A DNA stretch of 64,000 nt from positions 2,604,001-2,668,000 of the forward strand of contig NZ_CP108143.1 in NCBI RefSeq assembly GCF_036206005.1, read 5' to 3'. Source of the DNA: Streptomyces sp. NBC_00178. Its GTDB lineage: Bacteria > Actinomycetota > Actinomycetes > Streptomycetales > Streptomycetaceae. The notes below the pieces were generated by a model. It was not told the origin of the DNA and did no database searches. It was given only the letters and a program-made list of their open reading frames with translations. Positions within the stretch are counted from its first letter, which is position 1. Each line of letters starts with the position of its first letter. This document shows, piece after piece, positions 43,132 through 51,024 of the stretch. The translations under genes and the position numbers were made by a program.

Positions 43132-43373
43132 CCCGACCATCCGAAGGCAACGGCGCCCCCCGCGGGCCCGGCGAGGGTGGACGGCCCCCGCTGCCGGACG
43201 CGTTGTACGAGGCCGGTCTGCCGGTGGACATGCTCACCGACGAACAGCGCCTGGTGCTCAGCGAGCTCACGGAGGAGGAGCTCGCCGTGCTGCTCGACAT
43301 CAAGAGCCGGCTGGACGCGGTGGAACCCGAGGTCCAGGCCCACGGCGAGATCGCCGGCGGCGCCCTGTTCTGA
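43128..43373 (+). CDS. 81-residue peptide resembling aroma-sacti cluster precursors
   Basis: Starts in an ATGA overlap with the iron-enzyme gene. A disordered Gly/Pro-rich N-terminus (1-22) precedes a helical segment (LYEAGLPVDMLTDEQRLVL then SELTEEELAVLLDIKSRLD). It ends VQAHGEIAGGALF with an aromatic last residue. The layout and neighbours match what I recall of the actinobacterial 'aroma-sacti cluster' domain peptides found beside radical SAM genes. There is no cysteine, so a thioether sactionine cannot form within it. Modification near the C-terminal Gly-Gly-aromatic end is possible. A hairpin follows the stop. Confidence 0.72.
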   Translation: MTRPSEGNGAPRGPGEGGRPPLPDALYEAGLPVDMLTDEQRLVLSELTEEELAVLLDIKSRLDAVEPEVQAHGEIAGGALF

Positions 43374-43380
43374 GCGGTTC

Positions 43381-43417
43381 CCGGGTGGGCGGGGCCGCTG
43401 CGGCCCCGCCCACCCGG
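43381..43417 (+). terminator. 17-bp hairpin after the peptide gene
   Basis: CCGGGTGGGCGGGGCCG (43381-43397) pairs perfectly with its complement at 43401-43417 over a CTG loop. Likely terminator or attenuator between the peptide and the regulator gene. Confidence 0.75.
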
Positions 43418-43455
43418 CAGCGGCGCGGCCCCAGCCCCGGAGAGAAGGGAACGTC

Positions 43456-46400
43456 ATGAACTGCACCACGTGCCGCCAGGACCTGCCGGAGGACGCCAGG
43501 TTCTGCTCGTCCTGCGGGACGCCGTGCGCCGTCGCCGCCGTGCCCGGGGAGGACGAACGCAAGCCGGTGACGGTGCTGTTCTGCGATCTCGTCGGCTCCA
43601 CCGCACTGTCGGGGGTGCTGGACCCCGAGACCCTGCGCACGGTGACGCTGCGGTACTTCGAGGCGATGAGCGCGCAGATCGTGGCCAGGGGCGGTACTCC
43701 GGAGAAGTTCATCGGTGACGCGGTGATGGCGGTGTTCGGGGTGCCGGTGGTGCGGGAGGACGACGCCCGGCGGGCGCTGGCCGCCGCTCTCGGCATGCGG
43801 GACGCGCTGGCGGCGCTCAACGAGGAGCTGCACGGCACGCTGGGCATCCGCCTCGCCACCCGGATCGGTGTCAACACCGGCCAGGTGGTGGCCGGCGGCG
43901 ACGCGTCGGCCCGTCAGGCGCTGGTGTCCGGGGAGACCGTGAACATCGCCGCGCGCCTGGAACAGCACGCCGGGGCCGGTGAGATCCTCCTCGGCCCGGA
44001 CACCCTGCTCGCCGCCGGGCCCACGGTCTCCGCCGAGCCCACCGGGCCGCTCCGGCTCAAGGGCAAGCAGGACAGTGTGGAGGCCTACCGGCTGCTGGCC
44101 CTCGGCGCGGACGACCCGGAGCTGCTGCGCCGCTTCGACGTGCCCTTCGTCGGGCGCCGTACCGAGCGGGACGCGCTGGACGCCGCCCTGTCGGACACGG
44201 TGCGCGCGGGGCGGACCGGGCTGCTGCGCGTCGTCGGCGAGCCCGGCATCGGCAAGACCCGGCTGGTACGGGAGTGGCTGGCCCTGCGGTCCGCCTCGGG
44301 GGCCCTCTCCTACGGCGCCGGCCGGTGCCGCGGACACGGGGACCAGGGCACGCTCACCCCCCTCGCCGACGCCCTGCGCACCCTGCCGGCCCTCGCCGCC
44401 GGCCAGGAGGCCGGGACGGCCGGCGACGCGATGGCCCTGCTGTCGGCGGGGCTGCTGCGCGACGGTACGCCCAACGCCCCGTTCGAGGACATGTGCGCGG
44501 CGCTGGCGACGGCGCTGGGCCGTGCGGCCCGGGAGAGGCCCTTCGTGCTGGTGCTCGACGACACGCACGAGGCGGCGCCCCTGCTGACGCGCACCCTGGA
44601 GCGGCTGGCGGACGGCTCGGGGCCCGCCGGTGTGCTGATCGTGTGCGCGGGCCGGCCGGACGGGACGGAGAGCCCCGCGGACTGCCTCCAGCTCACCGGC
44701 CTGCCCCGGGAGGAGAGTGCCCGGCTCGCCGGTCTGCTGGCGCGGCTCGACGGCGGTGCGGGACCGGTGGACGGACGGCTCCTGTCCCGTGCCGAGGGCA
44801 ACCCGCTCTACCTCGAACAGCTCCTCGTCGACGGCCGTACGGACGGCCCCGGGGCCGGGCTGCCTCCCACGCTCCAGGCTCTGCTGGGCGCCCGGATCGG
44901 GGCGCTGGCCCGGACCGAACGGACCATGGTCGGCCTCGCCGCCGTGATCGGCCGCGAGTTCACCTCGGCGGAGCTCCTGCTGCTGGAGACGTCCGCGCGT
45001 CTGGCGGAACTCCGGGGCCCGGCGGCGGTGAGCGTGTCCACCGCCGACCGGGCGCAGCGGCTGGAGCTCATCGAGGAGGTGCTGGTGGCGCTGGCCGGGC
45101 GGCGGCTGGTGGAGCCGGGTACGGGGCCGGAGCCGGCGGCGTACCGGTTCAGCAGCGGGCTGGTGCACGAGGTGACGTACGCGTCGCTGTCCAAGCGTGC
45201 CAAGGCGGACCGTCATGCCTGGGCGGCCGAACTCCCCGCGGTGCTGCGGGCCGGTGACGGGGCCGTCGGCGGCCATCTCGAACGGGCCTGCCGCTACCGG
45301 ACGGAGCTCGGCCTGCTCGACGACCGGACCCTGCGGCTGCGCGGGCGGGCCGCCGCCGCGCTGGGCCGCGCCGGGGCACAGGCGGCGTCCCGGTCGGACC
45401 TCGCCTGGGCGGACGACCTGCTGGAGCGGGCGGTCGAGCTCGATCCGGACGACGCGGGCTCGGTCCGCAGGCTCGGCGAGGTCCGGTTGGCGCTGGGGAG
45501 GACCGCGAGCGGGGCGTCACTGCTGCGCCGCGTGGCCGCACTGGACTCGGCGTCGGTGGAGTCCGCGCACGCCAGGCTCGCGCTCGCGGTGCTGGACCCC
45601 TCGGGTCCCGGCCCCGGGCTCACGGCGACGGCGCGGGCGGTGCTGCCGGTCTTCGAGGCGGCGGGCGACGCGGTCGGCCGGGCCAGGTCCCATCTGCGGC
45701 TGGCCCAGCACCTCCAGCAGGCCGGCCGGCACGAGGAGGCGGAACGCGACCAGGCGTGCGCCCTGGAGCAGGCGGTCCTGGCCGGGGCGGAACCGGAACG
45801 GGCCGGGGCGCTCGGGGCCATCGGCATCTCGCTGTGGCGCGGCCCCGTACCGGCCCCCGAGGCGGTGGCCCGCTGCCTGGGTCTGCTGGCCGCGCACGGG
45901 GAGGGCCGCCCGACGGTCAGGCTGACCCTGAACTGCCCCTTGGCGGTGCTGTACGCGCTCCAGGACCGGCCCGGCGAGGCGTACGCCTGCCTCTCCGAGG
46001 CCCGGGAGCTGGCCGCGAAGCTGCGGTTCGCCGAGGCGGAGGTGTTCCTGCCCGTCTTCCGGGCCGCCGTCGAGGCACTGCTCGGACACGCCGGCACGGC
46101 GCTGGAGCTGCTGGCCCGGGCCGACGAGGCGGCCCGGCGTGCCGACGCGGCGGGGCTGCGGACCGCCGTGGCGCTGGACGCGGCCCGGATCGAGCTGGAC
46201 GAGGGGCGGGCCGGGCGGGCGGGCGGCTGGATCGCGGGCCTGGGAGAGGCGTCGGAGCTGAGCCCGGCGGACGCCGTCGACCTGAACGGACTCCGGGGCC
46301 GCCTGGCCGCCGCGGCCGGACGGCCGGCGGAGGCCGCGGGCCACGCGGACCGGGCCGTACGGGCGTCGCTGCTCACGGACTCCCCGCTGGTCCGGGCGAC

Positions 46401-46575
46401 GGCCGAACTGGACCGGGCCCGCACCCTGTTCGCGCTGGGGCGGCAGGCCCCCGCGCTGGCCTCGGCGCGTGTCGCGCGGGAGCACTTCGTGAGCAAGGGG
46501 CACCTGCCGGGGGCCCGCCGGGCCGCCGGCTGCGTGCCGGACGAGGCCATGGTCACCACGACGGAGAGGAGCTGA
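43456..46575 (+). CDS. Adenylate cyclase/AAA/TPR signalling protein
   Basis: 1,039 residues; ATG with GAAGGGA upstream. Order: N-terminal zinc ribbon (CTTCRQDLPEDARFCSSCG), then a class III nucleotidyl cyclase domain with both metal aspartates (LFCDLVGST and KFIGDAVMAVFG) and the transition-state pair in VNIAARLEQ. An AAA/STAND ATPase (VVGEPGIGKTRLVREW, VLVLDDTHEAAP) and a long C-terminal TPR region follow. No DNA-binding domain is evident, so it probably makes cAMP and acts as a signal-transducing ATPase. First of three same-strand genes ending with a GAF protein. Confidence 0.88.
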   Translation: MNCTTCRQDLPEDARFCSSCGTPCAVAAVPGEDERKPVTVLFCDLVGSTALSGVLDPETLRTVTLRYFEAMSAQIVARGGTPEKFIGDAVMAVFGVPVVREDDARRALAAALGMRDALAALNEELHGTLGIRLATRIGVNTGQVVAGGDASARQALVSGETVNIAARLEQHAGAGEILLGPDTLLAAGPTVSAEPTGPLRLKGKQDSVEAYRLLALGADDPELLRRFDVPFVGRRTERDALDAALSDTVRAGRTGLLRVVGEPGIGKTRLVREWLALRSASGALSYGAGRCRGHGDQGTLTPLADALRTLPALAAGQEAGTAGDAMALLSAGLLRDGTPNAPFEDMCAALATALGRAARERPFVLVLDDTHEAAPLLTRTLERLADGSGPAGVLIVCAGRPDGTESPADCLQLTGLPREESARLAGLLARLDGGAGPVDGRLLSRAEGNPLYLEQLLVDGRTDGPGAGLPPTLQALLGARIGALARTERTMVGLAAVIGREFTSAELLLLETSARLAELRGPAAVSVSTADRAQRLELIEEVLVALAGRRLVEPGTGPEPAAYRFSSGLVHEVTYASLSKRAKADRHAWAAELPAVLRAGDGAVGGHLERACRYRTELGLLDDRTLRLRGRAAAALGRAGAQAASRSDLAWADDLLERAVELDPDDAGSVRRLGEVRLALGRTASGASLLRRVAALDSASVESAHARLALAVLDPSGPGPGLTATARAVLPVFEAAGDAVGRARSHLRLAQHLQQAGRHEEAERDQACALEQAVLAGAEPERAGALGAIGISLWRGPVPAPEAVARCLGLLAAHGEGRPTVRLTLNCPLAVLYALQDRPGEAYACLSEARELAAKLRFAEAEVFLPVFRAAVEALLGHAGTALELLARADEAARRADAAGLRTAVALDAARIELDEGRAGRAGGWIAGLGEASELSPADAVDLNGLRGRLAAAAGRPAEAAGHADRAVRASLLTDSPLVRATAELDRARTLFALGRQAPALASARVAREHFVSKGHLPGARRAAGCVPDEAMVTTTERS

Positions 46576-46578
46576 CCG

Positions 46579-47460
46579 ATGGGAACCGTCGGAACAGGCA
46601 CGGTCCCGGGGCAGGGACTCACCTGGAGCCTGCGCGGACGCGGCCCCGACGACGTACCGGTCCCCGCGGACGAGGGGCCGCCGGGCGGTCTGCCCGCACG
46701 GCAGGCGACCGGGCGCGGGGTGCGCGTCTGCGTGGTGGACTCCGGGGTGGAGCTCGACCACCCGCTGGTCGGCCCGGTGGAGAGTTCCTGGGTGGTGGTC
46801 AAGGACCCGGAGAGCGGGGCGGTCACGGTCGAGCCGACGGACACCGGCGACACGTGCGGGCACGGCACGGCGTGCGCGGGGATCATCCGCCGCACCGCGC
46901 CCGACTGCGAGATCCACAGCGTCCGGGTGCTGGGCGAGCGGTTCTCCGGTACCGGCGAGGTACTGATGGCCGGGCTCCGCTGGGCCGTGGAGCAGCGCTT
47001 CGACGTGGTGAACCTGAGCCTGTCGACCACGCGCGCCCGGTTCGCCCCGGAGCTGCACGGCCTCGCCGACCGGGCCTACTTCGGCCGCACGGTGATCGTC
47101 GCCTCCGCGCACAACACTCCCGTGGAGAGCTATCCCTGGCGGTTCGCCTCGGTGATCTCGGTGGGCAGCCACCAGGAGGACGACGAGCTCCACCTCTACA
47201 ACCCCGAGCCCCCGGTGGAGTTCTTCGGTCCCGGCCAGAACGTGTCCGTGCCGTGGCTGGGCGGCCGGACGATCCGCACCACGGGGAACAGCTTCGCCAC
47301 CCCGTACGTCGCGGGGCTCTGCGCCCGCGTCCTCTCAGGACATCCCCGCATGACGGCCTTCCAGCTCAAGAACGCCCTCTACCTCTCCGCGGCCAACGTG
47401 CACGCGGACCCGCGTCCTTCCACAGCGGCAGGAGACACCCGTGACGACTCCGAGAACTGA
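46579..47460 (+). CDS. Cytoplasmic S8 subtilisin-type protease
   Basis: 293 residues; ATG with GGAG upstream, 3 bp after the cyclase stop. Catalytic triad intact: Asp in VVDSGVELDH, His in CGHGTACAG, Ser in TGNSFATPYVAG; oxyanion Asn in ASAHN. There is no signal peptide and no inhibitory prodomain, so it should act inside the cell. In a RiPP locus lacking any other leader peptidase this is the best candidate for removing leader peptides. Which of the three peptides it cuts is unknown. Overlaps the start of the GAF gene. Confidence 0.9.
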   Translation: MGTVGTGTVPGQGLTWSLRGRGPDDVPVPADEGPPGGLPARQATGRGVRVCVVDSGVELDHPLVGPVESSWVVVKDPESGAVTVEPTDTGDTCGHGTACAGIIRRTAPDCEIHSVRVLGERFSGTGEVLMAGLRWAVEQRFDVVNLSLSTTRARFAPELHGLADRAYFGRTVIVASAHNTPVESYPWRFASVISVGSHQEDDELHLYNPEPPVEFFGPGQNVSVPWLGGRTIRTTGNSFATPYVAGLCARVLSGHPRMTAFQLKNALYLSAANVHADPRPSTAAGDTRDDSEN

Positions 47461-48040
47461 CGCCATGCTCCCCTCCCCGACCGTCCGCCCCCCGGGTGAC
47501 GCCGCCCGCCACGAGCTGCTTCAGTCCGTCGTCGACGTGGCGCGGGCGATCTTCGGGGCGGCGGCCAGCTCCGTCTGCCTGCTGGACGAGGAGGCGGACG
47601 AGCTGGTCTTCCAGGCGGTCTCCGGTGAGGGCGAGGCGTTCCTGGTGGGGCGCAGGTTCCCCGCGGGCCGCGGCATCGCCGGCTGGGTGGCGACGTCGGG
47701 TGAGCCGATGGTGGTGGACGACCTGAGCCGGAACACGTCGTTCGACCGCTCGCTGGCGGAGTCCACCGCGTACGTCCCGGACGCCCTGATGGCCGCCCCG
47801 CTGATCAGCGAGTCGCGCGTCCTCGGGGTGCTGGAGGTGCTGGATCCCTCCCCCCAGGCGCGGTCGGGCGTCCGCGAACTGGACCTGCTGGCGATGTTCG
47901 CCCGGCAGGCGGCGGCGGCGCTGCGGGTGCTCGCTCCGCAGGCGGCGGCCACCGGCGGGCGGGCCCTGGAGGGCGAACGCCGCGAGGACGCGCTCCAGTT
48001 GCTCGGCAGCCTGGAGCGACTGCTGCGGGGCACGGGCTGA
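47441..48040 (+). CDS. GAF-domain sensory protein
   Basis: 199 residues from the GTG at 47441 (GGAG at six bases), overlapping the protease gene by 20 bp. One GAF domain (about 25-165): ARAIFGAAASSVCLLDEE, FPAGRGIAGWVATSGEPMVVDD, APLISESRVLGVLEVLD. No output domain is present, so it presumably works with a partner, possibly the cyclase encoded two genes upstream, since GAF domains often bind cyclic nucleotides. That link is inferred from gene order only. Confidence 0.85.
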   Translation: MTTPRTDAMLPSPTVRPPGDAARHELLQSVVDVARAIFGAAASSVCLLDEEADELVFQAVSGEGEAFLVGRRFPAGRGIAGWVATSGEPMVVDDLSRNTSFDRSLAESTAYVPDALMAAPLISESRVLGVLEVLDPSPQARSGVRELDLLAMFARQAAAALRVLAPQAAATGGRALEGERREDALQLLGSLERLLRGTG

Positions 48041-48149
48041 GGGTCCGTACGCTGGGGGTTCCGTGGGAGTGACGGCCTGTTCCGGGGGGCAGGAGCCGGG
48101 TGAGTGCCGGGCCGTTCCCGCGCAGGCTCCCAGCGGAAGGACACAGATC

Positions 48150-48938
48150 GTGAAGCTCGCTTTCTCGACCCTCGGAGTACCGGGCATGCCCGTCGCGGAG
48201 GTGGTGCGCCTCGCGTCCGGGCACGGCTACCAGGGGGTCGAGCTGCGCGCCCACCCGGAGGAGCCGGTGCACCCCGGTCTGGGGCCGGCCGAACGGGCCG
48301 CGGTGGCGGACGAGTTCAAGCGCGGCGGTGTCGAGATCCTGACGGTGGCCGGGTATGCGAAGGCCGCCGCCGCGGGTGACGACGAACCGGTGCTCGCGGA
48401 GCTCGCCGGACTGGTGGAGCTGGCCCACGACCTCGGGGCGCCGTACGTCCGGGTGTTCCCCGGAGGCGGCGACCAGGATCCCGCGGAGGCCGACGCCGTC
48501 GCCGCGCGCCGGCTGGGCGCCGCCGCCCCGCACGCCGCGGACCTGGGCGTTCGCATCCTGCTGGAGACCCACGACTCGCACCGCGCCGGGGCCGACGTGG
48601 CCCGCGTGGTGGGCACCGTCGGGCACGGGCGGATCGGCGCGCTATGGGACGTCATGCACACCTGGCTGGCCGGCGAGGAGCCTGCCGCGAGCCATGCCGT
48701 CCTCGCACCGCACCTGGGGTACGTCCAGATCAAGGACATCGCGTCCGCCGAGGACACCGCGCCGCTCGCGCTCGGCGCCGGCGTGCTGCCCCTGAAGGCC
48801 TGCCTGGACACGCTGGACGCGGACAGCTGGGTCTGCTGGGAGTACGAGAAGCGCTGGTATCCCGGAGCCGCCGGTCTGCCGGAGCTGCTGACCGCGGGAC
48901 GGGAGCACGTCCTGCGGCTCGGCTCGCCGAAGCAGTAG
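48150..48938 (+). CDS. Sugar phosphate isomerase/epimerase (TIM barrel)
   Basis: 262 residues from the GTG at 48150 (GGAAGGA upstream); an earlier in-frame GTG at 48063 is unsupported. AP-endonuclease-2-like barrel: VKLAFSTLGVPGMPVAEVV, VELRAHPEEP, VRVFPGGG, ILLETHDSH and ALWDVMHTWL. Metal-ligand candidates are the E of ETHDSH, D of WDVMH and E of CWEYEKRW. Substrate unknown. It is 109 bp downstream of the GAF gene and probably outside the RiPP locus. Confidence 0.83.
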   Translation: MKLAFSTLGVPGMPVAEVVRLASGHGYQGVELRAHPEEPVHPGLGPAERAAVADEFKRGGVEILTVAGYAKAAAAGDDEPVLAELAGLVELAHDLGAPYVRVFPGGGDQDPAEADAVAARRLGAAAPHAADLGVRILLETHDSHRAGADVARVVGTVGHGRIGALWDVMHTWLAGEEPAASHAVLAPHLGYVQIKDIASAEDTAPLALGAGVLPLKACLDTLDADSWVCWEYEKRWYPGAAGLPELLTAGREHVLRLGSPKQ

Positions 48939-48939
48939 C

Positions 48940-49842
48940 TCAGACGCGTACCCCTCGGGCCTCCGCCGGCGGTGGGGCCGCGGCGGCACGGGGCCGGGCG
49001 AGCGAGGTGAGCGCCACCCCGCCGACGAGCAGCGCCGCCGCGCACCAGCGCAGGGGGCTGACCGGCTCGCCCAGCAGGAGGGCGGCCGAGGACATCCCGA
49101 AGACGGGGACCAGCAGGGTGAACGGGGCCACGGACGAGGCGGGATGGTGGCGGAGCAGGAAGCCCCAGGCCGCGAAGCCGAAGACGGTGGAGATCCAGGC
49201 GACGTAGAGGACGGTTCCGGCGCCGGCCGGGTCGAGCGCGGACAGGGCCTCGGTGTCACGGTCCCAGCCCTCGAAGAGCAGGGAGAGGCCGAGCAGCGGC
49301 AGCACCGGCACGGTCGAGACCCACACCATGAAGTTGAGGGAGTCCGGCGGGGCGGCCTTGCGGGTGATCACGTTGGACACGCCCCAGCATGCAGCGGCGA
49401 GGATCACGAGGACGAAGGCGAGCACGGGCCCGCCCGCCCCCTCGTCAACGGCGGCCACCCCGATACCCGCGAGTGCGATGCCCATGCCCAGGACCTTCAC
49501 CCCGCCCGGCCGTTCACCGAGCGCCAGGGCCGCGAAGAGGGCGGTGAAGACGGCCTGGACCTGGAGGACGAGGGAGGACAGCCCGGCGGGCATCCCCCGG
49601 TCCATGCCGATGAAGAGCAGCCCGAACTTGGCGACGCCGAGCGCGAGACCGACCCCGATGATCCACTTCCAGGCGACGGTGGGACGCCCGACGAGGAAGA
49701 CGGCGGGGAGCGCGGCGACGAGGAAGCGCAGGGCCGAGAAGAGCAGGGGCGGGAAGTGGGCGAGCCCCAGCTCGACGACGACGAAGTTCACGCCCCAGAC
49801 GGCGGCGACCAGCGCGGCCAGGGCGATGTGGGAAGGACGCAT
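48940..49842 (-). CDS. EamA-family (DMT) transporter
   Basis: 300 residues, ten predicted TM segments arranged as two EamA repeats (ALAALVAAVWGVNFVVVELG at the start; CWGVSNVITRKA opening the second repeat). Typical of RhaT/YdcZ-like metabolite exporters. Divergent from a LysR gene, a common arrangement in which the LysR protein activates the exporter. Stop lies one base after the convergent isomerase stop, with no terminator visible. Confidence 0.88.
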   Translation of the reverse strand: MRPSHIALAALVAAVWGVNFVVVELGLAHFPPLLFSALRFLVAALPAVFLVGRPTVAWKWIIGVGLALGVAKFGLLFIGMDRGMPAGLSSLVLQVQAVFTALFAALALGERPGGVKVLGMGIALAGIGVAAVDEGAGGPVLAFVLVILAAACWGVSNVITRKAAPPDSLNFMVWVSTVPVLPLLGLSLLFEGWDRDTEALSALDPAGAGTVLYVAWISTVFGFAAWGFLLRHHPASSVAPFTLLVPVFGMSSAALLLGEPVSPLRWCAAALLVGGVALTSLARPRAAAAPPPAEARGVRV

Positions 49843-49941
49843 GCACCGAGCATCCGGTGCGCGGACCGTGAAGCACCAGCGCGGATTTCTTCATGGTTGG
49901 ATTGAGCACTGCTTACGCTTCCAGTCCGCCCGGAGGTCACG

Positions 49942-50850
49942 GTGCTCGATCTGTCCCGGCTGCGCGCCCTGCACGCCGTCTCCGTCCACGGCTCCGTCGC
50001 GGGTGCCGCGGCCGCGCTGGGCTACACGGCCTCGGCGGTGTCGCAGCAGATCACCAAGCTGGAGCGGGAGACCCGCACGACGCTCCTCGAACGGCGCGGG
50101 CGCGGTGTCGCCCTCACCGACGACGCACTGCATCTCGCGGACACCGCGCAGCGGTTGCTGGCGATCGTGGAGCAGGCCGAGACGACGCTGGAGGAGCGCA
50201 GGGGCCGGCCCACCGGGCGGCTGTCGATCGGCGCGTTCGCCTCGGCGGCGCGCGGGCTGCTGCCCGGGGTGCTGGCGGATCTGGCCGTGGAGCATCCGGC
50301 GCTGGACGCCCGGCTGACGGAGGTCGACCCCCACCTGTCGGTCGACCTGGTGGCGAAGGGCGTGATCGACCTGGCGGTCGCGCACGACTGGGACATCGCA
50401 CCGCTGCCGGCCCCGGAGGGCGTCTCGCAGGCGGTGCTCGGTGACGACCGGTGCGATCTGCTGGTGCCCGAGGGGCATGCTCTCGCCGGGCGGGGTCCGG
50501 TGCGGCGGGAGGAGCTGGCCCGGGAGCGCTGGGTGTGCCAGCCGCCGGGCACGGTGTGCCACGACTGGCTCGTCCGCACGTTGCGCGCGGCGGGCTGCGA
50601 GCCGGACATCCGGCATCAGGCGGAGGAGAACCACACGCAGCTCGCCCTGGTCGCCACCGGTCTCGGCGTCGCCATGATCCCCAGGCTGGGCCGGGGCCCG
50701 CTGCCGTCGGGCGTGGTGGCCGTACGCCTGGACCCCGTGCCGGTGCGACGGCTGTACGCGCTGTGGCGCACGGAGACGGCGCGGCGCCCCGCGGTCGTCG
50801 CCGCGGTGTCCGCGCTGCGGGGGCACGGGGCGGGCGCCGGGCTGTCCTGA
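49942..50850 (+). CDS. LysR-family transcriptional regulator
   Basis: 302 residues from a GTG with CGGAGG upstream. N-terminal winged HTH (LRALHAVSVHGSVAGAAAALGYTASAVSQQITKLERE) and a C-terminal periplasmic-binding-like effector domain (GRLSIGAFASAARGLLPGVLADL, ALVATGLGVAMIPRL). Divergent from the EamA transporter, separated by 99 bp. Probably autoregulates and controls the transporter gene. Confidence 0.9.
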   Translation: MLDLSRLRALHAVSVHGSVAGAAAALGYTASAVSQQITKLERETRTTLLERRGRGVALTDDALHLADTAQRLLAIVEQAETTLEERRGRPTGRLSIGAFASAARGLLPGVLADLAVEHPALDARLTEVDPHLSVDLVAKGVIDLAVAHDWDIAPLPAPEGVSQAVLGDDRCDLLVPEGHALAGRGPVRREELARERWVCQPPGTVCHDWLVRTLRAAGCEPDIRHQAEENHTQLALVATGLGVAMIPRLGRGPLPSGVVAVRLDPVPVRRLYALWRTETARRPAVVAAVSALRGHGAGAGLS

Positions 50851-51024
50851 CGGCGGGTCCGGCACCGGGACCCGCGCCGCCGGCAGGGACGGCGCGGGCG
50901 GGGCCCGCCATGCCCGCCGCCCCTCTCGCGCGCCCGTCGATCTCGGACCGCCCCCTTGACTGGTAGTTACTTTCCATATATCCGTACTTCTTGGAAGTTT
51001 CTTTCAGTACCGGAAGGGGCTCAC

